Origin: Streptomyces sp. Root431 | GTDB taxonomy: Bacteria; Actinomycetota; Actinomycetes; Streptomycetales; Streptomycetaceae | DNA: 64,000 nt | Direction of reading: 5' to 3' | Assembly (NCBI RefSeq): GCF_001426585.1 | Contig: NZ_LMEI01000012.1 | Coordinates: 524,056-588,055 of the forward strand | Part shown: piece after piece, positions 1 through 8,867 of the stretch | Layout of the letters: every line of letters begins with the position of its first letter | Position numbering within the stretch: position 1 is the first letter of the stretch | Made by a program: the position numbers and the translations under genes | The notes under the pieces: model-generated | The model's input: only the letters and a program-made list of their open reading frames with translations | Told to the model about the DNA's origin: nothing | Databases searched by the model: none

Positions 1-2826
1 CCGGCCCTCCGCCTCGATGGTCGCCTCGTCCTTCAGGCCCCACTGCCCCTTGAAGAGGGCCGTCTCGTCGAGCCAGGGGGCGTACGCGGCGAGCGGGATG
101 TCCTTGACGACCCGCGTCCCGAGGAAGGGAGGCTCGGGTACGGGGTTGTCGGCGGCGACGTCGGAGCGGCCGGCCGGCTCGGGCTCCCGCACCTCCGCGA
201 CCGGGGCCGACGTCTCCCGTTTCGGTACCCGCCGCTGCTTGAGCGGCGGGAGTACGGCTCCGGGGACGCCCCGCTTGACGCCCATGAGCGCGTCCATGAG
301 GCGCAGGCCCTCGAAGGCGTCGCGGGCGTACCGCACCTCGCCCTCGTACAGCTCGTGGAGGTCCTGTTCGACGTACGCCCTGGTGAGGGCGGCGCCGCCG
401 AGGATCACGGGGAAGCGGGCGGCGAGGCCGCGGCCGTTCAGCTCCTGGAGGTTCTCCTTCATGATCACGGTGGACTTCACGAGGAGACCCGACATGCCGA
501 TGACGTCGGCGCGGTGCTCCTCGGCGGCCTCCAGGATCGCGGAGACGGGCTGCTTGATACCGATGTTGACGACGTTGTAGCCGTTGTTGGACAGGATGAT
601 GTCGACGAGGTTCTTGCCGATGTCGTGGACGTCGCCGCGGACCGTGGCCAGGACGATCGTGCCCTTGCCGTCCGCGTCGGTCTTCTCCATGTGCGGTTCC
701 AGGTGTGCCACGGCCCTCTTCATGACCTCGGCGGACTGGAGCACGAACGGCAGCTGCATCTGCCCGGAGCCGAAGAGCTCGCCCACGGTCTTCATGCCGT
801 CCAGGAGGACGTCGTTGACGATCTCCAGGGCGGGGCGGGCTGTCAGGGCCTCGTCGAGGTCCGCCTCCAGGCCGTTCTTCTCGCCGTCGACGATGCGCCG
901 CTTGAGCCGCTCGTCGAGCGGCAGCGCGAGGAGCTCCTCGGCCTTGCCCGCCTTGAGGGACTTCGCCGTCGCGCCCTCGAACATCTCCAGGAACCGCTGG
1001 AGCGGGTCGTACCCCTCCCGCCTCCGGTCGTGGATGAGGTCGAGCGCGACCTCGACCTGTTCCTGCTCCAGGCGGGCGATCGGCAGGATCTTCGACGCGT
1101 GCACGATCGCCGAGTCGAGACCGGCCTTCACGCACTCGTCGAGGAAGACCGAGTTGAGGACGATCCGCGCGGCCGGGTTCAGGCCGAAGGAGATGTTGGA
1201 GAGGCCGAGGGTCGTCTGCACGTCGGGGTGGCGGCGCTTCAGCTCGCGGATCGCCTCGATCGTGTGGATGCCGTCCCTGCGGGACTCCTCCTGCCCCGTG
1301 CAGATGGTGAAGGTGAGGGTGTCGATCAGGATGTCCGACTCCCTGATCCCCCAGTTCCCGGTGAGGTCGTCGATGAGCCGCTCGGCGACGGCCACCTTGT
1401 GCTCGACGGTACGGGCCTGGCCCTCCTCGTCGATCGTCAGCGCCATCAGCGCCGCGCCGTGCTCCCTCGCGAGGGCCGTGACCTGCGCGAACCGCGACTC
1501 GGGGCCGTCGCCGTCCTCGTAGTTCACGGAGTTGACGACCGCCCGGCCGCCGAGCTTCTCCAGGCCGGCCCGCAGCACCCCGATCTCGGTCGAGTCGAGG
1601 ACGATCGGCAGCGTGGAGGCCGTCGCGAAACGGCCCGCCAGCTCCGCCATGTCCGCGGTGCCGTCCCGGCCCACGTAGTCCACGCACAGGTCGAGCATGT
1701 GCGCGCCCTCGCGGATCTGGTCCCGCGCCATCTCGACGCAGTCGTCCCAGCGGCCGTCGAGCATGGCGTCGCGGAACTTCTTCGAGCCGTTGGCGTTCGT
1801 CCGCTCGCCGATCGCCATGTACGCGGTGTCCTGCCGGAACGGCACGTGGCTGTAGAGGGAGGACGCGCCCGGCTCCGGCGTCGGCCGCCGGTCCAGGACG
1901 GCCGCGCCGCGCACCCGCTCCACGATCTCCCGCAGGTGATCCGGGGTCGTCCCGCAGCAGCCGCCGACCAGCGCCGGCCCGTACTCCCGTACGAACCTCT
2001 CCTGGGCGTCGGCCAGTTCGGTCGGGGAGAGGGGATAGTGGGCGCCGTCGGAGGTCAGGACGGGAAGGCCCGCGTTCGGCATGACGGAGATCGGGATGCG
2101 GGCGTGCCGGGACAGGTGCCGCAGGTGCTCCGCCATCTCGGCGGGGCCCGTGGCGCAGTTCAGGCCGATCATGTCGATGCCGAGCGGTTCGAGCGCGGTG
2201 AGCGCCGCGCCGATCTCCGAGCCGAGCAGCATCGTGCCCGTCGTCTCCACCGTGACCTGCACGATCACCGGCAGGTCCACGCCGACCCAGTCCAGGGCCC
2301 GGCGGGCGCCGATGACGGCCGCCTTCGTCTGGAGCAGGTCCTGCGAGGTCTCGATGAGGAGGGCGTCCGCACCGCCGCGGATCAGGCCCTCCGCGTTCTG
2401 CTGGAAAGCCTCGCGCAGCGGCTCGTACGTGACGTGGCCGAGCGTCGGCAGCTTCGTACCGGGCCCCATGGAGCCGAGGACCCAGCGGGGGCGGCCGTCG
2501 GCGGCCGTGTGCGCGTCGGCTGCGGCGCGGGCGATCCGGGCGCCGGCCTCCGACAGCTCGTACACCTGGTTCTCGATGCCGTACTCGGCGAGCGCGGCGA
2601 GGTTCGCCCCGAAGGTGTTGGTCTCGACGCAGTCCACGCCGACCGAGAAGTAGGCGTCGTGGACGGAGGCGACGATGTCCGGGCGCGTGAGGTTGAGGAT
2701 CTCGTTGCAGCCTTCGAGGTTCCGGAAGTCGTCCATCGACGGGTCGGCGGCCTGGAGCATCGTGCCCATCGCCCCGTCGGCCACCACGACCCGCGTCGCG
2801 AGCTCTTCTCGGAGAGACCGCCTCAC
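1..2826 (-). CDS. metH: Cobalamin-dependent methionine synthase, 3' end outside window
   Basis: Transfers a methyl group from methyltetrahydrofolate via cobalamin to homocysteine, giving methionine. The window holds the first 942 codons; the frame runs off at base 1 inside the C-terminal SAM-binding activation domain. Visible in order are the homocysteine-binding domain with zinc ligands Cys224 and the Cys290-Cys291 pair (VGGCCGTTP), the pterin-binding domain, and the B12 domain with DVHDIG, in which His734 is the expected lower axial cobalt ligand. I chose the GTG start at 2826 because it overlaps the adenosine kinase stop as GTGA, showing translational coupling. It is last of the visible genes in the leftward operon with adoK and metK, so it probably regenerates methionine for SAM. 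Whether it is a second metH or the housekeeping copy cannot be told here. Confidence 0.96.
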   Translation of the reverse strand, partial: MRRSLREELATRVVVADGAMGTMLQAADPSMDDFRNLEGCNEILNLTRPDIVASVHDAYFSVGVDCVETNTFGANLAALAEYGIENQVYELSEAGARIARAAADAHTAADGRPRWVLGSMGPGTKLPTLGHVTYEPLREAFQQNAEGLIRGGADALLIETSQDLLQTKAAVIGARRALDWVGVDLPVIVQVTVETTGTMLLGSEIGAALTALEPLGIDMIGLNCATGPAEMAEHLRHLSRHARIPISVMPNAGLPVLTSDGAHYPLSPTELADAQERFVREYGPALVGGCCGTTPDHLREIVERVRGAAVLDRRPTPEPGASSLYSHVPFRQDTAYMAIGERTNANGSKKFRDAMLDGRWDDCVEMARDQIREGAHMLDLCVDYVGRDGTADMAELAGRFATASTLPIVLDSTEIGVLRAGLEKLGGRAVVNSVNYEDGDGPESRFAQVTALAREHGAALMALTIDEEGQARTVEHKVAVAERLIDDLTGNWGIRESDILIDTLTFTICTGQEESRRDGIHTIEAIRELKRRHPDVQTTLGLSNISFGLNPAARIVLNSVFLDECVKAGLDSAIVHASKILPIARLEQEQVEVALDLIHDRRREGYDPLQRFLEMFEGATAKSLKAGKAEELLALPLDERLKRRIVDGEKNGLEADLDEALTARPALEIVNDVLLDGMKTVGELFGSGQMQLPFVLQSAEVMKRAVAHLEPHMEKTDADGKGTIVLATVRGDVHDIGKNLVDIILSNNGYNVVNIGIKQPVSAILEAAEEHRADVIGMSGLLVKSTVIMKENLQELNGRGLAARFPVILGGAALTRAYVEQDLHELYEGEVRYARDAFEGLRLMDALMGVKRGVPGAVLPPLKQRRVPKRETSAPVAEVREPEPAGRSDVAADNPVPEPPFLGTRVVKDIPLAAYAPWLDETALFKGQWGLKDEATIEAEGR

Positions 2827-3806
2827 GTCAGCCCCCTCAGATGGGTGACGAGGGTGGCCGTGCAGCCCACCCCGTACGTCGTCCTGATCCGGTCCAGGAG
2901 GGAGTCCCGGTGCAGCCGGTACTCCTGCGTCCCCACGTAGTCGAGGACGGTCGCCGCGACCGCGCAGCCCAGCTGCGCCGCGCACCGCTCGGGCACGCCC
3001 CACAGCGTCCCGGCGAGGAAGCCCGCCCGGAAGGCGTCGCCGACACCGGTCGGGTCGACGACCCCGGCGACCTCGACCGCCGGGACGGCGAGCGTGGCGC
3101 GGTCCGCGCCGCGGATGCGGACGCCCGCCTCGCCGTGGGTGGTGACCCAGGTGCCGACCCTGCGCAGCACCTCGGCCTCGCTCCAGCCGGACTTCTCCAG
3201 GAGCAGGGCCGTCTCGTACTCGTTGGTGAAGAGGAACCGCGCCCCGTCCACCAGCTCCCGCACCTCCGCGCCGTCCAGCCGCGCCAACTGCTGCGACGGA
3301 TCGGCGGCGAAGGGAATCCCCAGGTCACGGCAGGTGCGGGTGTGCCGGAGCATGGCTTGGGGGTCGTCCGGGGAGACCAGGACCAGTTCCAGCCGGCCGG
3401 TGCGCGCGACCACGTCCCGCAGGTCGATCTCGCGCGCCTCGGCCATCGCCCCCGCGTAGAAGGTGGCGATCTGGTTCTGGGCCCGGTCGGTGGTACAGAC
3501 GAAGCGGGCGGTGTGGAGCGACTCGCTGACGCGCACCGAGTCGGTGTCCACACCGTGGTCCTTCAGCCAGACCCGGTACGGCTCGAAGTCGGCACCGACC
3601 GCGCCCACGAGGGCGGGCCGCAGCCCGAGCACACCGAGCCCGAAGGCGATGTTCGCTGCCACTCCGCCGCGCCTGACCTCCAGGTTGTCGGCGAGGAACG
3701 ACAGGGAGACCCGGTCCAGCCGGTCGGCGAGCAGCTGCTCGCTGAACCAGCCGGGGAAGGTCATCAGATGGTCGGTCGCGATCGAACCCGTGACAGCGAT
3801 ACGCAT
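2823..3806 (-). CDS. adoK: Adenosine kinase (PfkB family)
   Basis: Phosphorylates adenosine to AMP, pulling S-adenosylhomocysteine hydrolysis forward. The 327-residue protein has the PfkB fold: a glycine pair near residue 47 (RRGGVAANIAFG) for ribose binding and the C-terminal signature DPTGVGDAFRAG with catalytic Asp257. The N terminus (AVTGSIATDHLM, FSEQLL, VSLSFL) and internal blocks (FAADPSQQLARL) closely follow the mycobacterial AdoK sequence as I remember it, which makes adenosine a better call than a generic sugar kinase. It lies 3 bp after metK and overlaps metH by 4 bp. The three form a SAM-regeneration set, with SAH hydrolase as the missing member in this window. Another nucleoside or sugar substrate remains possible but less likely. 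Confidence 0.9.
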   Translation of the reverse strand: MRIAVTGSIATDHLMTFPGWFSEQLLADRLDRVSLSFLADNLEVRRGGVAANIAFGLGVLGLRPALVGAVGADFEPYRVWLKDHGVDTDSVRVSESLHTARFVCTTDRAQNQIATFYAGAMAEAREIDLRDVVARTGRLELVLVSPDDPQAMLRHTRTCRDLGIPFAADPSQQLARLDGAEVRELVDGARFLFTNEYETALLLEKSGWSEAEVLRRVGTWVTTHGEAGVRIRGADRATLAVPAVEVAGVVDPTGVGDAFRAGFLAGTLWGVPERCAAQLGCAVAATVLDYVGTQEYRLHRDSLLDRIRTTYGVGCTATLVTHLRGLT

Positions 3807-3809
3807 GAC

Positions 3810-5018
3810 CTAAGCCCCCACTGCCGACTTCAGGGCCTCCACGCGGTCCGTACGCTCCCAGGTGAACTCCGGGAGCTCACGGCCGAAGTGGCCGTAGGCC
3901 GCCGTCTCCGCGTAGATCGGCCGCTTGAGGTCCAGGTCGCGGATGATCGCGGCCGGCCGCAGGTCGAAGACCTCGCTGACGGCCTCCTGGATCCGCTCGT
4001 CCGGGAGGGTGCCGGTGCCGAAGGTCTCCACGAAGAGGCCGACGGGCTCCGCCTTGCCGATCGCGTACGCGACCTGCACCTCGCAGCGGCGGGCGAGACC
4101 GGCCGCGACGACGTTCTTCGCGACCCAGCGCATCGCGTACGCCGCCGACCGGTCCACCTTCGACGGGTCCTTGCCGGAGAAGGCGCCGCCGCCGTGCCGG
4201 GCCATCCCGCCGTACGTGTCGATGATGATCTTCCGGCCGGTGAGCCCGGCGTCGCCCATCGGGCCGCCGACCTCGAAGCGCCCGGTCGGGTTGACCAGGA
4301 GCCGGTAGCCGTCGGACTCCAGGCTCACGCCCTCCTCGACGAGCTCCTTGAGGACGTGCTCGACGACGTACTCGCGGACGTCCGGGGTGAGCAGGCCCTC
4401 GACGGAGATGTCGGCGGCGTGCTGTGAGGACACGACCACCGTGTCGAGGCGGACCGGGCGGTACCCGTCGTACTCGATGGTGACCTGCGTCTTGCCGTCG
4501 GGCCGCAGGTACGGCACGGTGCCGTTCTTGCGGACCTCGGTCAGCCGGCGGGCCAGCCGGTGGGCCAGCGCGATCGGCAGCGGCATCAGCTCGGTGGTGT
4601 CGTCGCAGGCGTAGCCGAACATCAGGCCCTGGTCGCCGGCGCCCTGGGCGTCGAGCTCGTCGCCCGCGCCCTCGACCCGGGACTCGTAGGCCGTGTCGAC
4701 GCCCTGCGCGATGTCCGGCGACTGGGCGCCGATGGACACCGAGACACCGCAGGAGGCGCCGTCGAAGCCCTTCGCGGAGGAGTCGTAGCCGATGTCGAGG
4801 ACGGCCTCGCGCACCAGCTTCGCTATCGGCGCGTACGCCGTGGTGGTGACCTCGCCGGCGATGTGCACCTGACCCGTGGTGATCAGGGTCTCGACCGCGA
4901 CCCGCGAGGACGGGTCCTCGGTGAGCAGCGCGTCGAGGATGGTGTCGCTGATCCGGTCGGCGATCTTGTCGGGGTGTCCCTCGGTGACGGACTCCGAGGT
5001 GAAGAGGCGGCGGCTCAT
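3810..5018 (-). CDS. metK: S-adenosylmethionine synthetase
   Basis: Makes SAM from methionine and ATP. The 402-residue length is normal for the family. Diagnostic motifs are GHPDKIADRISD near residue 15, GAGDQGLMFGYA near residue 128 and the P-loop-like GGGAFSGKDPSKVDRSA near residue 275. The ATG start overlaps the stop of the upstream ACP gene (ATGA), so the two are translationally coupled. Its place between a carrier-protein gene and adenosine kinase, in an operon with two methyltransferases, suggests a dedicated SAM supply for a biosynthetic pathway. Streptomycetes normally have a housekeeping metK elsewhere, so this is probably a second copy, which is an inference. Confidence 0.97.
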   Translation of the reverse strand: MSRRLFTSESVTEGHPDKIADRISDTILDALLTEDPSSRVAVETLITTGQVHIAGEVTTTAYAPIAKLVREAVLDIGYDSSAKGFDGASCGVSVSIGAQSPDIAQGVDTAYESRVEGAGDELDAQGAGDQGLMFGYACDDTTELMPLPIALAHRLARRLTEVRKNGTVPYLRPDGKTQVTIEYDGYRPVRLDTVVVSSQHAADISVEGLLTPDVREYVVEHVLKELVEEGVSLESDGYRLLVNPTGRFEVGGPMGDAGLTGRKIIIDTYGGMARHGGGAFSGKDPSKVDRSAAYAMRWVAKNVVAAGLARRCEVQVAYAIGKAEPVGLFVETFGTGTLPDERIQEAVSEVFDLRPAAIIRDLDLKRPIYAETAAYGHFGRELPEFTWERTDRVEALKSAVGA

Positions 5019-5266
5019 GCCTGGACCTCCGCCGGGGCCTTGAAGAAGTGCTGCTCGATGGCGCCGAGGGTGCGGATCGACTCGACCTCCAGGGTCTCCA
5101 TCTGGATGGAGGTGCCGCTCTCCTGCTCCAGGAGGAAGACGAACTCCACGAAGGACAGCGAGTCGATGAGCCGGTTCTCGATCAGGTCGAGGTCGGAGGC
5201 GATGTCGTCGCGCTCGGGGTGACGGTCGAGGATCCAGTTCTTCACCGTCTGCAGGCCGTCGGCCAT
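5015..5266 (-). CDS. Free-standing acyl/aminoacyl carrier protein
   Basis: An 83-residue acidic helical protein with the carrier-protein attachment motif LIDSLSFVEF. Ser36 is the expected 4'-phosphopantetheine site. It has no fused domains. It sits directly downstream of a phosphopantetheinyl transferase gene and two genes below a class II synthetase-like ligase, the partner set expected for a protein that carries an activated amino acid as a thioester. It overlaps metK by 4 bp. The sequence is unlike the housekeeping fatty-acid ACP, which usually has GADSLDTVEL around the serine. A spaced purine-rich stretch (AAAAGGAGATCAACC) before the ATG is a good ribosome binding site. Confidence 0.93.
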   Translation of the reverse strand: MADGLQTVKNWILDRHPERDDIASDLDLIENRLIDSLSFVEFVFLLEQESGTSIQMETLEVESIRTLGAIEQHFFKAPAEVQA

Positions 5267-5279
5267 GGTTGATCTCCTT

Positions 5280-5744
5280 TTAGCTGCTGCTGGATACGTA
5301 TGAGGTGGGGGCGCTGATCGGGGCGGCGGTGATGATCGGGGCGGCCACCGCCACCGCGTAGTCCACGTCGTGGCTGATGGACACGGTGATCTCGGTGATC
5401 CCGGACTCGGCCGCCATCTCGGCGGCGGCCCGGTGCAGCTCCACGAGCGGCCAGCCGCCCTCGGAGCGGCGTACGACGATGTCCGGCCAGGGCAGGAACC
5501 TGCCCCTGACCCGTAAGGTCTTGAAGGCCGCTTCCTTGGCCGCGATCCGCCCGCACAGGCTCAGGACGTCGAGCCCGGAGGACGTACGGCAGTCGGCGAG
5601 CTCGCCGGGGGTGAGCATCCGCTCGAAGAACGTCTCGCCGTACTGGGCGAGGAGCCTGCGGACACGGTTGACGGACACGATGTCCATGCCGAGGTTCGCC
5701 CACCCCAGGCCGCCCGCCGGCGGGGCGGCGGGACGGGCCGGCAC
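5280..5744 (-). CDS. AcpS-type 4'-phosphopantetheinyl transferase
   Basis: Predicted to transfer phosphopantetheine from CoA to Ser36 of the adjacent ACP. The 154-residue product has the three AcpS signatures: GMDIVSVNRV near residue 20 (usual form GIDxVEI) with a Mg-binding Asp, RIAAKEAAFKTLR near residue 66 with the catalytic Glu-Lys pair, and VSISHD near residue 121. The GTG at 5744 is taken as the start because it lies 1 bp after the upstream stop. A start nearer the MDIVSV methionine would remove the beginning of the conserved beta strand. The C-terminal tail is rich in Ala, Pro and Ser and looks disordered. A second reading frame here (5242-5703) is a shadow. Confidence 0.88.
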   Translation of the reverse strand: MPARPAAPPAGGLGWANLGMDIVSVNRVRRLLAQYGETFFERMLTPGELADCRTSSGLDVLSLCGRIAAKEAAFKTLRVRGRFLPWPDIVVRRSEGGWPLVELHRAAAEMAAESGITEITVSISHDVDYAVAVAAPIITAAPISAPTSYVSSSS

Positions 5745-5745
5745 G

Positions 5746-6699
5746 TCAGATCACCGGCCCGGCCGCGCCACTCGCATCGGCCCGCGTGCGGGCGTTCGCG
5801 TCGAGCACCGCCTGCGTGGCGGACTCCCAGCTGCCGTGGCGCCGGGTCAGTGCGGACAGCCATCGCTCCAGGCCGAAGGCGACGCAGCTCGTGAAGGCCG
5901 CTCCGCCGGTCGACTCCAGGGTGATGTCGCACCGGTCGCCGAAGAAGTTCCGGTGCGTGTTGACCGAGGCGATCGCCAGGTCCTCGTACAGGAACTCGTA
6001 CTTCACCGGGGTGAGCCGCTGGAGGACCGCCTTGGAGCCGCCCTTGTCGAAGAAGGGGTCGCAGGCGGCCTCCTTGCGCAGCGGCAGGTCGAGCGCCGTC
6101 GCGAAGGCGTGGATCCGGGCGGTGAAGTCGGCGAGGTGCGTCTCGGCGTGCTCGCGCGCGCCGATGGCGACGATCTCCCGCATGCGGAAGCCGAGTTGGC
6201 GCCGCATGCCCTCGTAGTGGGTCTCCTTGCGGAAGCACCAGGAGCAGATCGTCACGAGGGTGTCGTCCGCGACCCGGGTGCCCTGGTGGTCGAGGTAGAC
6301 GGCGTAGCAGGACGCCGAGGGCAGTCCGAGCGCGGCCGGTTCGAGGGCGTCGCTCGGGAAGCAGCCGGTGTCCGCGGAGAAGGGCGTGGTCGCGCGGCGC
6401 TCCAGGTCGAGCGGGGCGGCGACGACGGCCTGGTGCGGGAAGTTGTCGTAGTAGTCGAGTTTGGCCAGGTCGGCGGCCGGCAGGAGCGGGGGCATGGTCA
6501 TCGGGCGGGCGCCCGCGGCCGTTCCCCAGCCCTCGAAGGTGTCGTCGAGGAGCCGCAGGAGGCGGGTCCCCTCCGGGCCGAGCGAGGGCAGGCCCCGGGT
6601 GGTGCCCGGGCGGGCGGGCTGCGGCTCGCGCTGCGGCCCGTCCTGATTCTCCCCGACTGTCTCGGGGGCCCCGGCTTGCGCGGGGGTCGTCACGGTCAT
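5746..6699 (-). CDS. Class II aaRS-like amino acid:[carrier protein] ligase
   Basis: Predicted to activate an amino acid with ATP and load it on the phosphopantetheine arm of a carrier protein instead of tRNA. The 317-residue protein is a stripped synthetase catalytic core. It has motif 2 (CFRKETHYEG near 155, then LGFRMREIVAIG near 169) and motif 3 (AFGLERWL near 274), but no tRNA-binding arm. Cys131, Glu175 and Cys272 fall where the atypical SerRS-like aa:CP ligases described from Bradyrhizobium place their active-site zinc ligands. Such ligases favour glycine or alanine, but the substrate here cannot be read off. The first 40 residues are disordered. Translation starts at ATG after GAGGTGAAGAGATC, and the gene is 1 bp from the PPTase gene. 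Confidence 0.9.
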   Translation of the reverse strand: MTVTTPAQAGAPETVGENQDGPQREPQPARPGTTRGLPSLGPEGTRLLRLLDDTFEGWGTAAGARPMTMPPLLPAADLAKLDYYDNFPHQAVVAAPLDLERRATTPFSADTGCFPSDALEPAALGLPSASCYAVYLDHQGTRVADDTLVTICSWCFRKETHYEGMRRQLGFRMREIVAIGAREHAETHLADFTARIHAFATALDLPLRKEAACDPFFDKGGSKAVLQRLTPVKYEFLYEDLAIASVNTHRNFFGDRCDITLESTGGAAFTSCVAFGLERWLSALTRRHGSWESATQAVLDANARTRADASGAAGPVI

Positions 6700-6749
6700 G
6701 ATCTCTTCACCTCTCGGGTGGGAGGTCCAGGGCCCGTCTGAGGGCGCGC

Positions 6750-7643
6750 TCAGACGACGGGCAGGGTGTCGTCGGAGAAGATCCCGGTCTTCAGGAAGAA
6801 GGAGAGCGGCTTGCGGATGGCCTTGCGCTCGTGCGGGCGGCGCCGCTCGTCGGCGACCAGCGAGTTGCGCAGGGCCAGCGGGTCCGGGATGCCGGCGTCG
6901 CGGTAGACATGCGGGTTGTAGAGGGAGTTGGTGCTGTAGACGACGTACCGCTTGAGGTACGCCTCGACCTCACGGACCCGCTCGGCGCTGACCGACTGGC
7001 ACATCCGGCTGTAGAGGAGCGAGACCAGTTCACGGCCGAAGGCGATGTGGCGGGACTCGTCCTGGTGGTGGATGCGGTTGACCTCGCGGATGGTGTGGCA
7101 GAGGGAATCGTCCTTCGCCATCCGGGAGTTGTAGTGGTCGACGAGCTCCTCGAAGAAGAGGATGCGGGTGAAGACGAGGAAGTTCTCGACCTCGGGCTCC
7201 CAGGCCGCGTCGGCGCGCATCGCGGTGGAGCCGTAGATCTTGTGGCCGTAGCGGCGGCAGAACTCGGAGAAGAACCACATGTGTTCGTTCTCCTCACCGA
7301 TGAAGTGGTGGAAGAAGTCCGAGGGGACCTCGAAGCCCGGCATGTGGATGCGGCCGACGACCTCGATGAGGAGCTCGCGGATGCCGTGCACGTTCAGGCT
7401 GTAGAAGTTGATGGACTCCCACTTCGACAGGCGCTGAAGCGTTTCCTCACCGAGGGTGTCGTAGTGCTCGGTGCCGTAGACGGTGAGCAGCTCCGGCGTC
7501 ATCCAGAAACGGTTCTCCTCCAGCGTCTCGGGCCACTGGAAGGTCTGGTACGGGTTGTAGTAGTCCTCGACGGAGCGCTCGCTGAGCCGCTCCAGGACTT
7601 CCATGAACCGGTCGGTGACCGGCAGGGGGGCGGTGGTGCCCAT
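6750..7643 (-). CDS. AurF-like diiron oxygenase
   Basis: A 297-residue all-helical protein of the p-aminobenzoate N-oxygenase (AurF) type. Metal-ligand motifs are a Glu near 90 (IRELLIEV), Glu118-x2-His121 in EENEHMWFF, Glu165 or Glu166 in FFEELVDHY, and His192-x3-Glu196-x2-His199 in HHQDESRH. This matches the seven-ligand pattern of AurF. Known family members oxidise arylamines to hydroxylamine, nitroso or nitro groups, and relatives hydroxylate carrier-bound substrates. Here an ACP-bound amino acid is a plausible substrate. The ATG follows GAGGAG at good spacing. It stands 50 bp upstream of the ligase gene in the same operon. Confidence 0.88.
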   Translation of the reverse strand: MGTTAPLPVTDRFMEVLERLSERSVEDYYNPYQTFQWPETLEENRFWMTPELLTVYGTEHYDTLGEETLQRLSKWESINFYSLNVHGIRELLIEVVGRIHMPGFEVPSDFFHHFIGEENEHMWFFSEFCRRYGHKIYGSTAMRADAAWEPEVENFLVFTRILFFEELVDHYNSRMAKDDSLCHTIREVNRIHHQDESRHIAFGRELVSLLYSRMCQSVSAERVREVEAYLKRYVVYSTNSLYNPHVYRDAGIPDPLALRNSLVADERRRPHERKAIRKPLSFFLKTGIFSDDTLPVV

Positions 7644-7823
7644 GATGGTGCTCCTCTTCTTTTCGGGGCTCGGTTCGCCTCCGGGGGCCTTGAGTCGGGC
7701 TCACGCGTCCGTACGTGCTCGCTCCCTCGTTCCTCGGGAACTGCGCGCGCTCGGACGCGTTCCCCCGACGGCCCCCTTCGGCTCACTCGCCCTCGGGCGC
7801 GGGGAGTGCGGGGCCCCGGGGAT

Positions 7824-8867
7824 TCAGGGCCGGACTTCGTAGACCGCGTTGACCGCGGTCTCCGTGGCGCGGCGCCAGCGGGTGAAGCCGGCCTCCTCCG
7901 CGATGCCCCGGAAGGCCTTCTCGCCGGAGTGGTTGCCGAGGGCGTGCGGGCCGCGCTGCGCGACCGCGACCGGCAGGCACATCACGGCCGACAGGGCCAT
8001 GAACATGCGGGCGGCGGGCGTCTGCGTGTCGATGTCCTGCGGCGACACGTTCGACTCGACGAGCATCCACGTGCCGTCCGCGTCCAGGGACTTGTGGACG
8101 TGCTGGGCGGCGGCGACCGGGTCGCCCATGTCGTGCAGGGCGTTGAAGAAGCACACCAGGTCGTAGCCGGAGCCCGGGTAGTCGTCGGCCGAGGCGACCT
8201 CGAAGACGACCCGGTCGGAGAGACCGGCCTCCTCGGCGAGCTCGCGGGCGATCGAGATGGCCTCTTCGGAGTAGTCGAAGCCGTGGACCGTGGCCTGCGG
8301 GAACGCCTTCGCGATCAGCAGCGTGGTGTGGCCGACGCCGCAGCCGACGTCCGCGACGGTCCCGCCGGCGGCGAGCTTGTCGGTGACCTCGTGCAGGGCG
8401 GGCAGCCAGTCCGGGACGAGCTTGTGCTCGTACGTGGGCTGGAAGAACGAGCCCATGCCGGTGTCCAGGGCCGCGTCGTGCTCGGCCCAGCCGACGCCGT
8501 CACCGGTGCGGTACGCCTCGACCAGCAGGTCCTCCGTCGCGTACAACGCCTTGAGGGCGGTGAAGAACCCCGCGGCGTACGTCACGGCCTTCGGGTCGGC
8601 GAGGACCTCGACGTGGTCGGCGGGGAGCGTGTACGTGAGCGAGCTCGGGTGCCGATCGACGTACCCGGCGGAGAGCTGCGCGTGCAGCCACTCCTCGATG
8701 TACCGCTCGTTCGTCCCGGTCGTCTCCGCCAACTGCCCTGCGGTGAGCGGGCCCTGCTCGGCCAGCGCCTTGTACAGGCCGAGGCGCTCGCCGAGGGCGA
8801 CGGTCAGACCGCGGACGGCCGCGCCCGCGTCGGTGATGACCCGCTGGTGGAAGTCGTGGGCGCTCAT
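7824..8867 (-). CDS. SAM-dependent methyltransferase with N-terminal winged-helix domain
   Basis: The 347-residue product has a helical/winged-helix N-terminal domain (about residues 10-100) of the kind found in natural-product O-methyltransferases. It is followed by a Rossmann methyltransferase domain with motif I VADVGCGVGHTT near residue 178, a downstream acidic motif (GFDYSEEAI) and FFNALHDMGDP. The ATG at 8867 overlaps the stop of the upstream methyltransferase gene (ATGA); the frame is open further upstream but without a sensible start. The substrate is unknown: an O- or N-methylation of the ACP-bound or released product fits the context. The 180 bp between it and the oxygenase gene show no strong terminator. 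Confidence 0.85.
   Translation of the reverse strand: MSAHDFHQRVITDAGAAVRGLTVALGERLGLYKALAEQGPLTAGQLAETTGTNERYIEEWLHAQLSAGYVDRHPSSLTYTLPADHVEVLADPKAVTYAAGFFTALKALYATEDLLVEAYRTGDGVGWAEHDAALDTGMGSFFQPTYEHKLVPDWLPALHEVTDKLAAGGTVADVGCGVGHTTLLIAKAFPQATVHGFDYSEEAISIARELAEEAGLSDRVVFEVASADDYPGSGYDLVCFFNALHDMGDPVAAAQHVHKSLDADGTWMLVESNVSPQDIDTQTPAARMFMALSAVMCLPVAVAQRGPHALGNHSGEKAFRGIAEEAGFTRWRRATETAVNAVYEVRP

Noticed and set aside
355..2940. 861-codon open frame on the plus strand over metH
   Set aside because: The opposite strand encodes conserved MetH motifs throughout; this frame has no recognisable fold.
5267..5279. Possible SAM or cobalamin riboswitch ahead of metK/metH
   Set aside because: Gaps before metK and metH are zero or overlapping, leaving no room for an aptamer.
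5242..5703. Alternative minus-strand frame overlapping the PPTase
   Set aside because: AcpS signatures lie only in the 5280-5744 frame.
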